Assembly: GCF_012027555.1 (NCBI RefSeq)
Contig: NZ_SNUQ01000002.1
Coordinates: forward strand, 372,001 to 436,000
DNA from: Thermococcus sp. CX2
Lineage (GTDB): Archaea > Methanobacteriota_B > Thermococci > Thermococcales > Thermococcaceae
Length of the DNA: 64,000 nt
Direction of reading: 5' to 3'
Part shown: positions 1-9,365 of the stretch, in pieces
Layout: each line of letters opens with the position of its first letter
How positions within the stretch are numbered: the first letter of the stretch is position 1
Program-made: the position numbers and the translations under genes
Notes under the pieces: model-generated
Told to the model about the DNA's origin: nothing
The model's input: only the letters and a program-made list of their open reading frames with translations
Database searches by the model: none

Positions 1-459
1 TCCCTCCACGGCACCGTGTACGAGGGGAACCCTCCTCCTGTGGGCGTAGTCGTCGAGGAGGAAGCGAGTTCCAAAGTTGTCGAGGCAGTCCACGATGATG
101 TCAACGCCGTCAAGGACGGAATCGATGTTCTCCTCGCTTAAACGGCCCACGAAGGTCTCGATTTTTATGTCCGAGTTAAAGCGCTCCAGCTTCCATTTTG
201 CCGACAGCGGCTTGGGGTTCTTCCCAAGGTCCTCTTCCCAGTGGAGTATCTGCCTGTTGAGGTTGCTCAGCTCTGGCTCCTGCTCGTCTATGAGGAGGAG
301 CGTGCCGATTCCAGCGGCGGCTAAATAGTAAGCAACTGGACTCCCGAGACCGCCAACGCCAACCACTGCCACCTTGGAGTTCTTGAGCTTCTCCTGGCCC
401 TCTTTTCCGAATATCATTATCTGCCTGTCGTAGCGCTCAATTTCGCGCTCGGTCAGCAT
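1..459 (-). CDS. ThiF/MoeB/HesA-family adenylyltransferase (E1-like), 3' end outside window
   Basis: E1-like enzymes adenylate the C-terminal Gly-Gly of a ubiquitin-like sulfur carrier for molybdopterin or thiamine synthesis or protein conjugation. The visible N-terminal ~153 residues start MLTEREIERYDRQIMIFG. They contain the nucleotide-binding Rossmann stretch VAVVGVGGLGSPVAYYLAAAG (about 29-49), the LIDEQEPELSNLNRQILH segment with the Asn-Arg-Gln signature, and VDCLDNFGTR. The ATG lies one base after the stop of the MoaD-like gene, so the two are co-transcribed and probably partners. The catalytic Cys and zinc motif would lie beyond the window edge, so MoeB, ThiF and SAMP-activating UbaA cannot be told apart. 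Confidence 0.9.
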   Translation of the reverse strand, partial: MLTEREIERYDRQIMIFGKEGQEKLKNSKVAVVGVGGLGSPVAYYLAAAGIGTLLLIDEQEPELSNLNRQILHWEEDLGKNPKPLSAKWKLERFNSDIKIETFVGRLSEENIDSVLDGVDIIVDCLDNFGTRFLLDDYAHRRRVPLVHGAVEG

Positions 460-460
460 A

Positions 461-727
461 TCAACCACCGCTCACGGGAGGGAAGATTGCCACGATGTCA
501 CCATCGCGCAGAACCTCGTCGAAGCTCACGTACCTACCGTTTCTGGAGACATTCACGTCGGCCAAGTCGTCGTCCTCGGCGAAGACCTCGTTCTTCAGAA
601 CGGGATGGCGCTCCTTCAGGATATCAATCAAGTTTCTCACGGTTACTCCCTCTGGGACCTCAAGCTCTTCCTCACTTTTACCAACGAGCGAGCGGAAGCG
701 GGCGAAGTACCTCACCTTGACTTTCAC
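461..727 (-). CDS. MoaD/ThiS/SAMP-like ubiquitin-fold sulfur carrier
   Basis: A beta-grasp small carrier of about 88 residues. It ends in VAIFPPVSGG, the exposed diglycine that an E1 adenylates, as in MoaD and archaeal SAMPs. The N-terminal VRYFARFRSLVG is typical of MoaD. The chosen GTG at 727 has GGTGGT four bases upstream; further GTG codons lie 6 and 9 bases upstream of it. A TATA-like CCTTTTTAACT (minus strand, about 757-767) lies before it. It is followed at once by its E1-like partner. Role as molybdopterin synthase small subunit or protein modifier is inferred. Confidence 0.9.
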   Translation of the reverse strand: MKVKVRYFARFRSLVGKSEEELEVPEGVTVRNLIDILKERHPVLKNEVFAEDDDLADVNVSRNGRYVSFDEVLRDGDIVAIFPPVSGG

Positions 728-867
728 TTGCACCACCGAGGAGTTTTGGGAGAGGGAGTTAAAAAGGGTTGCTGGATATTGGTGGCTAATCGTCGGTCCC
801 CTTTCAACCTTTGGTCAGTTTTTGCCTATAAGGAACGGGAAGAAACGACGAATGAAAACAGAAAAGC

Positions 868-1380
868 TCACCACGGCACGCTCTTCCAGCCCATCCTGTA
901 GGCGAAGTAGTTAGCCCCCCAGTGGACGAATGGCGAGACAATAAGGAGGAAAATTATCTGGCCAGAATCGAGCGTCTTAACGGGATAGGCAAAGGCCAGA
1001 GCAGAGATTAAAAAGCCCAGCTGGTCGAGGCCAATGGCTGGATAGCCCCTCGGCAGGTTGGCGCGTCTCTTGAAGAAGCTGCCCACGAGGTCGCCGAAAA
1101 GCGCGCCAAAGGACAACAGAAAGGCCAGGAGAATGGCCGTCTCGAGGGAGCCGTAGAAGTCGGGCGTGAGGAAGTACTGGATGACTCCGGAGGCCGTTCC
1201 TATGGCAACGCCGCCAATGAAGCCGCGCCACGTCTTCCCGTCGCCGAAGATCCTCCTGCCATCACCCCAGGTTCTACCACCATCAATAGGCCTGCCACCA
1301 CCCACGAGAACTGGGGAGGCGTTGGCGATGTAAGCTGGAACTATGTACCAGAAGGCCCAGAGTAGTGATGAAAGCGACAT
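868..1380 (-). CDS. carS: CDP-archaeol synthase (CDP-2,3-bis-(O-geranylgeranyl)-sn-glycerol synthase)
   Basis: CarS transfers CTP onto unsaturated archaetidic acid to make CDP-archaeol, the branch point of archaeal phospholipid synthesis; it is a membrane enzyme. The product is about 170 residues and mostly hydrophobic. It starts MSLSSLLWAFWYIVPAYIAN, then has the conserved region PVLVGGGRPIDGG, GDGRRIFGDGKTWRGFIGG and GALFGDLVGSFFKRR..PRG, characteristic of the family. The ATG at 1380 is preceded by GGGGTGAGGA; the reading frame extends upstream, but the family starts here. A TATA-like GCTTTAAAACC lies about 1413-1423 (minus strand). Confidence 0.93.
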   Translation of the reverse strand: MSLSSLLWAFWYIVPAYIANASPVLVGGGRPIDGGRTWGDGRRIFGDGKTWRGFIGGVAIGTASGVIQYFLTPDFYGSLETAILLAFLLSFGALFGDLVGSFFKRRANLPRGYPAIGLDQLGFLISALAFAYPVKTLDSGQIIFLLIVSPFVHWGANYFAYRMGWKSVPW

Positions 1381-1420
1381 TTCCTCACCCCGATTGAACT
1401 CCCAGAGGTTGGTTTTAAAG

Positions 1421-1942
1421 CTACCGCTTTTCCCCACCCTCAAGGCAGGTAATGAGCCTCTCAAGGACTTCCTCGTCGTCGTGGCTCATGATGAAGCGGA
1501 GTATCCTTCCCGCCAGCTCGTTCCTTTTCATGGCAACCTCTATGCTCTCCCTGACGAAATCGGCCTCTGGACCGGTTTCGTCTCCCAGGGCCTCCAAAGC
1601 CTTTCGAAGGTTGTCCTTCATCTGTTCGATGTCTTCGAGTATTCTGTTGTAATAAGCGGCCTGCCTCCAGTCCTTCAGGAGCTTGGTGGCTTTGTAGTAG
1701 GCCTTCTTGTCGCCCGGCTTCTTGATCCTAACGACTAGGCCGAGGCTTTCCATGGACTTGAGGGCCGTGCTCACATGGGAGAGTGAATACCCCGTGAGCT
1801 CCGCTATCTCGCCGAGGCTCATTGGCTCCCTCGCGAGAAATAGGACTCCGTAAATGTAGCCGTAAAGCTCGCTGAAGCCAAATCTCCTGGCGGCATTCGC
1901 GAAGTGCTCCATGACTATTCGACGTGCTTCTTCAACTCCCAC
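1421..1942 (-). CDS. GbsR/MarR-like winged-helix transcriptional regulator
   Basis: The winged-helix domain (about residues 10-90) contains GVLFLAREPMSLGEIAELTG and YSLSHVSTALKSMESLGLVVRI. A helical C-terminal half follows, as in GbsR-type MarR relatives. It is transcribed away from the RND exporter gene at 2069, and the 126 bp between them carries palindromes that could be its operator, so control of the exporter operon is a reasonable inference. Start uncertain: GTG at 1942 has GGGGGTG six bases upstream; TTG at 1948 and longer versions up to 1990 are possible. Confidence 0.82.
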   Translation of the reverse strand: MGVEEARRIVMEHFANAARRFGFSELYGYIYGVLFLAREPMSLGEIAELTGYSLSHVSTALKSMESLGLVVRIKKPGDKKAYYKATKLLKDWRQAAYYNRILEDIEQMKDNLRKALEALGDETGPEADFVRESIEVAMKRNELAGRILRFIMSHDDEEVLERLITCLEGGEKR

Positions 1943-2010
1943 AGCCAACACCCCCGATTCCAGCGATTGAATTCGACATGAAAATGACAAAGGTCAATCA
2001 GCAAAAGGTT

Positions 2011-2053
2011 TTTAAAGTTTCAGATATTTAAAACTTTCGGAAATTTCCAAAAG
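2011..2053. promoter_or_regulatory. Palindromic operator/promoter between regulator and RND exporter
   Basis: AAAGTTT (2014-2020) and AAACTTT (2031-2037) form an inverted repeat. They are followed by an imperfect 20-bp palindrome CTTTCGGAAATTTCCAAAAG (2034-2053; perfect core GGAAATTTCC at 2039-2048). AT-rich TTTAAA and ATTTAAA boxes overlap. It sits in the shared upstream region of the MarR-like gene and the exporter, just before GGAGGG (2057-2062). Binding by the neighbouring regulator is inferred. Confidence 0.55.
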
Positions 2054-2068
2054 TTCGGAGGGAACCTG

Positions 2069-4327
2069 ATGGCAGTGCTGCGTAAGGTCGCAAAGATAAT
2101 AGTGAAGTACAGGGTGGCATTTGCACTCATAGCGATATTCCTGCTGGTTGTTTCCATCTATGGGATCCAAAACCTGCGCTTCGAGAGCGACTTAAGGAGC
2201 ATGCTCCCTGAGGGGCACCCAGCGATAGAGGACTACAACACACTCCAAAATGAATTTCAGAGCAGCGACAGCGCGCTGATAGTGGTCAAGGTGGATTCCA
2301 TAGAGCCAGGAGGAGTGTACGACATTAGGGACCCCCAAGTAATCCAGGCCATCTACGAGCTCGAGCAGAGGCTCCGCCAGAGGGAGTACGTAACCGACAC
2401 CATAAGCATAGCGGACGTTTACATGCAGGTTCTCGGCCGTCTTCCAGAAACGGAAGAAGAGGCTAAGTTCGTACTCGATATGCTTCCCGCAGAGACAAGA
2501 AGCCAGCTCGTGAGCAGGGACTACACGATGACGATAATAGTGGTAACCGTGAGCAGAGAGAAGAACTCGAAAACGCTCGCAAGAGTTTACGAGGGAATTC
2601 AAGCGGACATAAACGACGTCAAGTTTCCGAAGAACGTGAAGGTGGTCCAGACTGGCAACATAGGCATAACCTACAGGATACTGGAGCTTCTCCAGAGCGA
2701 CCTGAACAAGACCATGGCAATATCCTTCGTCCTCGTTCTGGGATTGCTGCTCTACTTCTACCGTTCGCCAGTTAAAGCACTGATTCCGCTCACCCCCTTA
2801 GTGTTCGGCGTTACCATGACGCTTGGGGCGATGGGGCTCCTTGGAATACCCCTCGACATGGCGACGACCACGATAGGCGCGATGCTCATAGGAATGGGCA
2901 TAGACTACGGAGTCCACGTGACCAACCGCTACTATGAGGAGAGAAAGAGGGGAAGGAGCATAGAAGAGGCCGCGGAGGAGGCGATAGCCGAGACTGGAAA
3001 AGCACTCTTGGGAGCGGCGCTGACGACCGTTGCAGGCTTTGCCGCGATGTATCTCTCCAGCCTCCCGATGCTCCACAACCTCGCGACCACCTTGATCCTC
3101 GGCCTTGGCTTAGCGGCCCTAAACGCGGTCGTGATAACGCCTGCGGTGATAATCCTCGAGGAAGACGTGATGAAGAGGCTGAAGGGGCACTACGAGGTGC
3201 CCGAGATACGCTCCCACTCGGGCATCTTAGGAGAAGCGTTCCGCTCCCTGGGAGAGGGCATCAGGAGGAGACCCTTCACTTTCCTCGGTGCGGTCTTCTT
3301 GATAACCCTGGTCTTCGGCTATGGAGTAACGCAGGTGACCACGGAGGTTAGGCTTGAGAAGTTCGTTCCCAAGGGTATGCCCGAGATAGAGGCACTGAAG
3401 GACGTGCGCAGTGATTTCGGCGGGCAGGACGAGCTCTACGTTCTCGTCAAGGCGGACGACGTCAGGGATCCCACCCTCGTGAGGAGCATCTACCGCTTTG
3501 AGAACGAAATAACGGCGGACTCCTACTACAACAACGTCTTCGACTCGGAGAGCATAGCCGACATTGTCGTCGAAAAATACGGCTACATCCCGAACGACGA
3601 GGAAAAAATCAGAGAGGCACTGAAGGACTACGAGGGGCAGAACCTGGTGTCCTCCGACTATTCCATGACACTGATTAAGTTCACGGGCGACTTCGGCGGT
3701 GTGAGCATCAACGATTTCAGGAGGATAATGAGCTACTTCGAAGAGGCGATTAAAACCGCGGACTTTCCGCCAGGAGTGAGCCTCTCCCTGACCGGCGACA
3801 TCTACCTCAACTACGTCCTCGACAGCCTAACGAACGAGGAAATCAACCGCATCTCGACCTATGGAACGGTCTTTGTCATCTTGATAGTCCTGATTCTCTT
3901 CAAGCGCCCGAAGGTTTCCATCGCGATGATAACCCCAATGTTCCTCGGTGCCCTCTGGACGGTCGGATTCATGGGCTTGGCCGGCATTCCCTTCACCCAG
4001 ACCCTTGCGGGTGTCATCTCGATGATAGTCGGCCTTGGCGTCGATTATGGAATGCACCTGAGCCACCGCTTCCTCGAGGAGAGGGAGAAAGGGAACCCGC
4101 GCCCGATAGTAACGTCCGTCGAGAACGTCGGGCCGGGAATCCTCGTGGGGGCGCTGACAACGGCCGGGGGCTTCTTAGCGCTCCTCGCGGGGGAACTGCC
4201 AACCATACACGACTTTGGGCTTACACTGGCGTTTGGAATATTCGCCTCGGTGTTGGCATCTTACCTCGTCACACCCGCATTACTGCAGATATTTTATGGT
4301 AAAGATCTTGGAGGTGGTTCGAGATGA
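2069..4327 (+). CDS. RND/MMPL-superfamily exporter (HAE3-like)
   Basis: A 752-residue membrane protein with the duplicated RND plan: an N-terminal helix (about 12-35), a large extracytoplasmic loop, then helices 2-6. The second half repeats this (helix about 410-430, loop, helices about 600-745). The conserved helix-4 segment appears in both halves as GAMLIGMGIDYGVHVTNRY and MIVGLGVDYGMHLSHRF. Each is followed by GALTT(V/A)(A/G)GF, typical of the predicted RND exporters of archaea. Substrate unknown; lipids or hydrophobic compounds are usual. The last codons overlap the ATG of the next gene (ATGA), giving an operon with the secreted CARDB protein. GGAGGG lies seven bases before the ATG. Confidence 0.9.
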   Translation: MAVLRKVAKIIVKYRVAFALIAIFLLVVSIYGIQNLRFESDLRSMLPEGHPAIEDYNTLQNEFQSSDSALIVVKVDSIEPGGVYDIRDPQVIQAIYELEQRLRQREYVTDTISIADVYMQVLGRLPETEEEAKFVLDMLPAETRSQLVSRDYTMTIIVVTVSREKNSKTLARVYEGIQADINDVKFPKNVKVVQTGNIGITYRILELLQSDLNKTMAISFVLVLGLLLYFYRSPVKALIPLTPLVFGVTMTLGAMGLLGIPLDMATTTIGAMLIGMGIDYGVHVTNRYYEERKRGRSIEEAAEEAIAETGKALLGAALTTVAGFAAMYLSSLPMLHNLATTLILGLGLAALNAVVITPAVIILEEDVMKRLKGHYEVPEIRSHSGILGEAFRSLGEGIRRRPFTFLGAVFLITLVFGYGVTQVTTEVRLEKFVPKGMPEIEALKDVRSDFGGQDELYVLVKADDVRDPTLVRSIYRFENEITADSYYNNVFDSESIADIVVEKYGYIPNDEEKIREALKDYEGQNLVSSDYSMTLIKFTGDFGGVSINDFRRIMSYFEEAIKTADFPPGVSLSLTGDIYLNYVLDSLTNEEINRISTYGTVFVILIVLILFKRPKVSIAMITPMFLGALWTVGFMGLAGIPFTQTLAGVISMIVGLGVDYGMHLSHRFLEEREKGNPRPIVTSVENVGPGILVGALTTAGGFLALLAGELPTIHDFGLTLAFGIFASVLASYLVTPALLQIFYGKDLGGGSR

Positions 4328-6696
4328 AAAAAGTAGCCGGAACTCTTATCCTGCTCCTCATCACAAGCCTGTTCGCATCGGGCGTAAGCGCCTCGCAGGG
4401 AAGCCCGCTCTTCGAGGGCTACCTGAGCAAGGGTGAGGCCATACTCGTGGGGCCGCTCGTGATCTCACTGGTGGACACACAGAAGGACTACGGAAACGGG
4501 GAGTACTACGCCTTCCTCGTGATACTAAAGGACGGGAAGATACTCAACGCCGAGTACAAGACGATATACGTGCCCGACCCCGAGAAGATTCAGAGGCTCC
4601 TCCTCAACCCGGAGTTCCTGCTGGCCCTCGCCGAAACTCAGGGCTACGACGTGGAGGCGTGTTCCCAGTACGTCAACGACAGCGCCGCCTTCAACGCCTG
4701 CCTGATAGCCAATGCCTTTGGATTCTACCAGTGGCTCCAGAGCGCATCTCCGACGGAAATCGCCGATGCCGTGATGCGGACCATTGAGGAGCATCCAGAA
4801 CTCGGAATCAGGAAGGAAGACGTTCTGATGCAGATAACCTATCCCGACATAACTCCAGTCAGGGAAGGCGAGACGGTAGAGGTTGATGTGGACGACGAGA
4901 AGGTCTACGTAACGGTACTGGAGGTTTATCCCAACGGAATCAAGGTAAGCATAAGCGGGCCGCCGGAGTGGAGGGCCGCCACCGCCCCGGGAGTTGTGAT
5001 ATCGAGCGTTGAAATGCCCGATACAGTTCAGCCCGGCGATACGATAACTATTAAGGTCCACCTCAGGAACGAGGGTGCATTAAAGGTCCGCTACCTCAAC
5101 GTCTTCGTCTCCCCGACACCAATGAGCTTCAACGAGAGTTCCTCGATAGCGAGTGCCATATCGATGGCCCTGAGCCAGAGCGGAGTTTCCCAGAGCGTCT
5201 TCTACCCCGAAGGAAGCGCGGTTCAGTACATCGAGTACTTGGAAGGGAAGGAGAACGCCACGCTTACCTTCCGGATAAAGATAAACCCAAACGCGGATGT
5301 GGGAACGTATCCCCTCTACGTCGGCGTCGTGTACTTCACTGGGCTGGGCTCCAACATGAAGATGGTCCAGAGCTACAACTTCGTTGCCCTGACTGTCAGC
5401 AGGAATAGGGAAGGCTTCATCGAGATAACGAAGGTCGAGACGATTCCGGAAGAGATAAGCCCCGGCGATACGTTCACGGTGAGATTCACGATAAAGAACA
5501 CCGGGGCCCAACCCGTCAAAGCCCTGAGCCTCAAGATAATCTCCTACCAGGTGCCAATACAGGGGGAGGTCAAGAACGTCGACCTCTCGGCCCTTTCCCA
5601 GATCCCCATCCAGGGGAGTGAAGGGCTGAGCGAGAGCCTTCAGACGGCGCTTAACCAGATAATGGGGGAGCTCGCCAGACAGAACGTCGAGGCATTCCTG
5701 CCGGTTGGGGAGGACAACGTAAAGTACGTTGCCGAGCTCGAACCGGGCCAGAACGCGACGCTGGAGTTCAGGATTAAGGTCAACGACAAGCTCGAGAACG
5801 GGATATACCCCCTCCGGGTGGAGCTGAAGTACCTGAGCGCACCCGACGATAAGGAGATAAGCGACGAGAGGTTGGTCGGCATAGACGTCACCGGAAAGGC
5901 GGAGCTTCTCCTGTCGAAAGTCTCAACATCACCTGGCAAGGTCCTCCCTGGAACGGGCAACGTGGAAATCGACCTCCAGGTGGACAACGTTGGAACAGGA
6001 ACCGCGAGGACGGTGATCCTGAAGCCCCAGCCGTCGTGGCCGTTCAAGCTGAGTGAAACGAGCCAGCAGCTAATAAACCTCGGAACGCTCGGCAAGGGCG
6101 ACTCGGCAAAGGCCTCCTTCAGGGTTGACGTTGCAGAGAACGCCACCTCGGGAATCTACGAGATCCCGCTCTTAGTGACGTATACCAACGACCTCGGGAT
6201 GGAGAAGAACGTTACGCTGAGGGTTCCCGTTATAATCGCCGCCAAGCCGAATATAGAGGTCGTAAACGTTAGATTTGAACCCGAGCCCCTCCAGGGGGAG
6301 AGCGTCAAGGTCTACATTACCCTGAAGAACACGGGCGGAGAGAAGGCCACGAGCGTGCTCATTGAGGGTGTTGTGAAGGCCGACCAGCCCTTCACCCTCG
6401 ACAAGAGAACGGACTACGTCGGTGACCTTGCACCGGGGGCGACGGGAGAAGGGGTCATAATCTTGAGGGTCGACAGTGACGCCATCCCGAAGGATTACAA
6501 GATTCAGCTAAGGATCAGGGCCGTTGGAGACCCGAACCAGGGAGACGACAACGTCTACGTCTTTGAGAGGACGATTGACGTAACGGTTCAGGAAAACACC
6601 AAGACCTCCACCAACCTCAGGAACCTTGCGGTGGTCGTGGGAATCCTCGTAGTGCTGACGGTGATCTACACATACCGGAAAGGCAGGGCCTCCTGA
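4324..6696 (+). CDS. Secreted, membrane-anchored CARDB/COG1361-type protein
   Basis: A 790-residue protein with a signal peptide (LILLLITSLFASGVSAS), a unique N-terminal region, and three or more Ig-like CARDB/NEW3-type domains. Each opens with motifs such as PGDTITIKVHLRNEG, PGDTFTVRFTIKNTG and GESVKVYITLKNTGG. A C-terminal helix (VVVGILVVLTVIYTY) is followed by a basic tail. It is translationally coupled to the RND exporter, so it probably forms an extracytoplasmic partner or adaptor. This pairing recurs in Thermococcales (family knowledge), but the function is not established. Confidence 0.82.
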   Translation: MKKVAGTLILLLITSLFASGVSASQGSPLFEGYLSKGEAILVGPLVISLVDTQKDYGNGEYYAFLVILKDGKILNAEYKTIYVPDPEKIQRLLLNPEFLLALAETQGYDVEACSQYVNDSAAFNACLIANAFGFYQWLQSASPTEIADAVMRTIEEHPELGIRKEDVLMQITYPDITPVREGETVEVDVDDEKVYVTVLEVYPNGIKVSISGPPEWRAATAPGVVISSVEMPDTVQPGDTITIKVHLRNEGALKVRYLNVFVSPTPMSFNESSSIASAISMALSQSGVSQSVFYPEGSAVQYIEYLEGKENATLTFRIKINPNADVGTYPLYVGVVYFTGLGSNMKMVQSYNFVALTVSRNREGFIEITKVETIPEEISPGDTFTVRFTIKNTGAQPVKALSLKIISYQVPIQGEVKNVDLSALSQIPIQGSEGLSESLQTALNQIMGELARQNVEAFLPVGEDNVKYVAELEPGQNATLEFRIKVNDKLENGIYPLRVELKYLSAPDDKEISDERLVGIDVTGKAELLLSKVSTSPGKVLPGTGNVEIDLQVDNVGTGTARTVILKPQPSWPFKLSETSQQLINLGTLGKGDSAKASFRVDVAENATSGIYEIPLLVTYTNDLGMEKNVTLRVPVIIAAKPNIEVVNVRFEPEPLQGESVKVYITLKNTGGEKATSVLIEGVVKADQPFTLDKRTDYVGDLAPGATGEGVIILRVDSDAIPKDYKIQLRIRAVGDPNQGDDNVYVFERTIDVTVQENTKTSTNLRNLAVVVGILVVLTVIYTYRKGRAS

Positions 6697-6748
6697 TGGC
6701 CTGGAAACATTTAAACTCACAAATACCATAACAAAAACGGTGAGAGAC

Positions 6749-7648
6749 ATGAACTGGAAAATCGCCATAGCGGGTGTATTCCTCGCTATCATCCTGTGGC
6801 TCGGTTACGTCGCCTACGCGGTGCTCACGATCCAGCCCAGCATCCAGGCCCAATGGGGTTATGTCGACGAGAACACGACCGAGATATGGATAACGGCGCA
6901 CCTCAACAAGCCCCTGCTCGTTCCAGCGTCGGTGGAGAACACCAGCCTTGACTTCCTAGGTATCCCTGTGGCGAGCGTGGAGAGGTTCGACTACGGGGCC
7001 ACGAAAAGGGACATCACCCTTGCCATAGCCATAGACAACAGAAACCTCGTCGATGCCCTCGTGAGATACATGGACAACGGACAGAAGGGCTACGTCGTCT
7101 TTCACCTGCGGGGCAAGCTCTTTGGAGTGGTGCCGATAGACGAGAACGTGACCACCCAGATAAGCGAGGACATACTTCAGTATCTCAACATAACCGCCGA
7201 GAGCAGAGACGTAGGCATCGCCAAGACCCCGGCACTAATCGAGACGACAACAGACTGGGCGGGAACTCGGGGAGACAACGCCGTGATAATCAACCACCTG
7301 AAGCTCTACAACCCCAACCCGTTCCCGCTGCCCATAGGTGGCGTCGGATACACGATATACGTAAACGACATCAAAATAGGCCAGGGTACCATAGTCAAGA
7401 GCGTGGTTCTCCCGGCCAGGGGGTACGGAACGGTCGACGTTGAGACGTTAATTGACACTAAGATCCTTCCCAGGGTCTGGGCTGAGCACATAAAGAACGG
7501 CGAGGTCAGCAGGGTAAGGGCCGAGATATACCTCGACGTCACCGTGCTGAATATTAGCTACAAGATGGAGCTGGCGACCGTTGACGAGACCATCCAGACC
7601 GATATAATGGGAGAGCTGAACAACATGCTCCAGAATCTGATTAAATGA
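6749..7648 (+). CDS. LEA14-like (WHy-domain) membrane-anchored protein
   Basis: About 299 residues with one N-terminal helix (IAIAGVFLAIILWLGYVAYAV). Two beta-sandwich regions follow that resemble the water-stress/LEA14 fold, seen in LKLYNPNPFPLPIGGVGYTIYVNDIKIGQG (NPNPFPLP core). The ATG at 6749 is chosen because GGTGA sits five bases upstream; a GTG nine bases earlier overlaps that site. It follows the exporter and CARDB genes by about 50 bp on the same strand and may belong to the same cell-envelope function. Specific role unknown. Confidence 0.75.
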   Translation: MNWKIAIAGVFLAIILWLGYVAYAVLTIQPSIQAQWGYVDENTTEIWITAHLNKPLLVPASVENTSLDFLGIPVASVERFDYGATKRDITLAIAIDNRNLVDALVRYMDNGQKGYVVFHLRGKLFGVVPIDENVTTQISEDILQYLNITAESRDVGIAKTPALIETTTDWAGTRGDNAVIINHLKLYNPNPFPLPIGGVGYTIYVNDIKIGQGTIVKSVVLPARGYGTVDVETLIDTKILPRVWAEHIKNGEVSRVRAEIYLDVTVLNISYKMELATVDETIQTDIMGELNNMLQNLIK

Positions 7649-7699
7649 ACGGATGAAAGTTTTTAAGCCCCCCACCTTTTCCCTTTTCTGGTGAGAGAA

Positions 7700-8212
7700 A
7701 TGGACGTGAGAGAAGTTCACGAGTTCCTCAATGGGATGTGGGAGAGCATCTTCAGGCTCAACGAAGAGCTAAAGGCCGAACTTCCCGAACTTGGCTTCAA
7801 GGTCGAGGACGTCGAGGAGGTCTTTGGCGCCTACATCTACCTCGACGGCGAGTGGAAGCTGATGAAGTATCCCCACCCGGCCTTCGAGATAAAGCCGCAG
7901 GGAGAAGTGGGCGTTACCCTCCAGGGATACTACTTCGTCTTTGCGATCCCAAAGGAAAAAGTGGGAAGGGAGCTCGTTGAGAGGTTCGTGGAGAGCTTTG
8001 ACGAGGCCTTCATCTACGGGGGAACCAACTTCCTCGACGACATCTACGGGCCAACCAAAAGGGCGAGCGTCGATGAGATTATGGAGCTGATAGCCCAGAG
8101 TGACGAGGAGGTTTTTCAGTTCGAGGCCGATTTTAAGAGTGTTGATGAGCTCAAGAAGGGCCTTATGGAGTTCATAACCTTTGCCAAAGCACTTGGCGCC
8201 CTGGAGGTTTAG
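7700..8212 (+). CDS. Conserved Thermococcales protein, DUF3201-like
   Basis: A soluble acidic protein of 170 residues starting MDVREVHEFLNGMWESIF. No catalytic motif is recognisable. The overall look (a mixed alpha/beta core with GAYIYLDGEWKLMKYPHPAFEI and a helical C-terminus) fits the archaeal DUF3201 family from memory. GGTGA precedes the ATG by five bases. It is two bases upstream of the RNA methyltransferase start, suggesting co-translation. Confidence 0.65.
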   Translation: MDVREVHEFLNGMWESIFRLNEELKAELPELGFKVEDVEEVFGAYIYLDGEWKLMKYPHPAFEIKPQGEVGVTLQGYYFVFAIPKEKVGRELVERFVESFDEAFIYGGTNFLDDIYGPTKRASVDEIMELIAQSDEEVFQFEADFKSVDELKKGLMEFITFAKALGALEV

Positions 8213-8214
8213 CC

Positions 8215-9363
8215 GTGTACGAGGAGGCGTTTCCGCCCGAGCTCAGGGAGTACTACCAAAAGCTCTTCGGGAGTGAAGCCAAGGAGATAATGGCCTCCCT
8301 CAGGACGCCCGTGGAGAAGTACTACATTAGAGTCAACACCCTCAAGACGAGCCGCTCCAAGCTGATGTCCATCCTGAGGAAAGAGGGACTGAAGCCAAAG
8401 CGAAGCCCCTACCTCAAGGAGGGTATATACTTCGAGAGGGAAGGCCCGAACTTTCCAGATGATTACGAGCCGGGCTTACCCGTCGTGAGGGCCAACAAGT
8501 TCGCGGCGGAGAGCGTTTATCAAGGAGCAATGCTCTACGCCCCTGGAGTCCTTCAGGCGGACAAGAAGATAAAGCCAGGCGACGAGGTCGAGATTCGCGA
8601 TCCGAAAGGCCTTCTCGTTGGGATTGGGATAGCAAAGATGAGCGCCAAGGAGATGATAACCTCGACCAGGGGCATAGCCGTGGAGGTAACCCTGCCGAAG
8701 TTCAAGTTACCGAGCCTGAGCGAGCTGGAGAGCTTTAAAGAGGGCCTCTTCTATGCCCAGAGCCTACCCTCAATGGTGGTGGCGAGGGTTCTTGAGCCGA
8801 GCGAGGAGGAGCTGATAGTCGATATGGCCGCCGCTCCAGGCGGGAAGACGAGCCACATAGCCCAGTTGATGGAAAACCGCGGAGAGATAATTGCCATCGA
8901 CAAGTCCAAGAACAGACTGAGGAAGATGGAAGAAGAGCTAAAGAGGCTCGGCGTCAAGAACGTCAAGCTCCTCCACATGGACTCCCGAAAGCTACCCGAG
9001 CTTGGAATAGAGGCGGATAAGATACTCCTCGACGCTCCATGCACAGCCCTCGGCATAAGGCCCAAGCTCTGGGAGAGTAGGACGCCTAAAGATATTGAAG
9101 CCACCGCCCGCTATCAGAGGCACTTCATCAACGCAGCGATAAAGTCCCTCAAGAAGGGAGGCATTCTCGTTTACTCCACCTGCACGCTGAGCTACGAGGA
9201 GAACGAGGCCAACGTGCGCTACATGGTGCACAAAGGTTTAAAGCTTGAAGAGCAGAGCCTCTTTATAGGCTCGGCTGGTATTGATATGGACGAGGCCCAG
9301 AGGTTTTATCCCCACAAACACCTTACCCAGGGCTTCTTCATAGCAAAACTTAGGAAGGTGTAG
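8215..9363 (+). CDS. NSUN6-like tRNA/rRNA cytosine-C5 methyltransferase with PUA domain
   Basis: A 382-residue SAM-dependent RNA m5C methyltransferase of the NOL1/NOP2/Sun family. A PUA domain (about 95-165) is inserted before the catalytic domain. Motif I is AAAPGGKTSH (about 205), motif IV DAPCTA (about 273) and motif VI STCTLSYEENE (about 322); the two Cys are the catalytic pair. The PUA position and length match the Pyrococcus Nsun6 enzyme that methylates C72 of tRNA, so that target is likely but not proven. The start is GTG, two bases after the upstream stop. Confidence 0.88.
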   Translation: MYEEAFPPELREYYQKLFGSEAKEIMASLRTPVEKYYIRVNTLKTSRSKLMSILRKEGLKPKRSPYLKEGIYFEREGPNFPDDYEPGLPVVRANKFAAESVYQGAMLYAPGVLQADKKIKPGDEVEIRDPKGLLVGIGIAKMSAKEMITSTRGIAVEVTLPKFKLPSLSELESFKEGLFYAQSLPSMVVARVLEPSEEELIVDMAAAPGGKTSHIAQLMENRGEIIAIDKSKNRLRKMEEELKRLGVKNVKLLHMDSRKLPELGIEADKILLDAPCTALGIRPKLWESRTPKDIEATARYQRHFINAAIKSLKKGGILVYSTCTLSYEENEANVRYMVHKGLKLEEQSLFIGSAGIDMDEAQRFYPHKHLTQGFFIAKLRKV

Positions 9364-9365
9364 GC

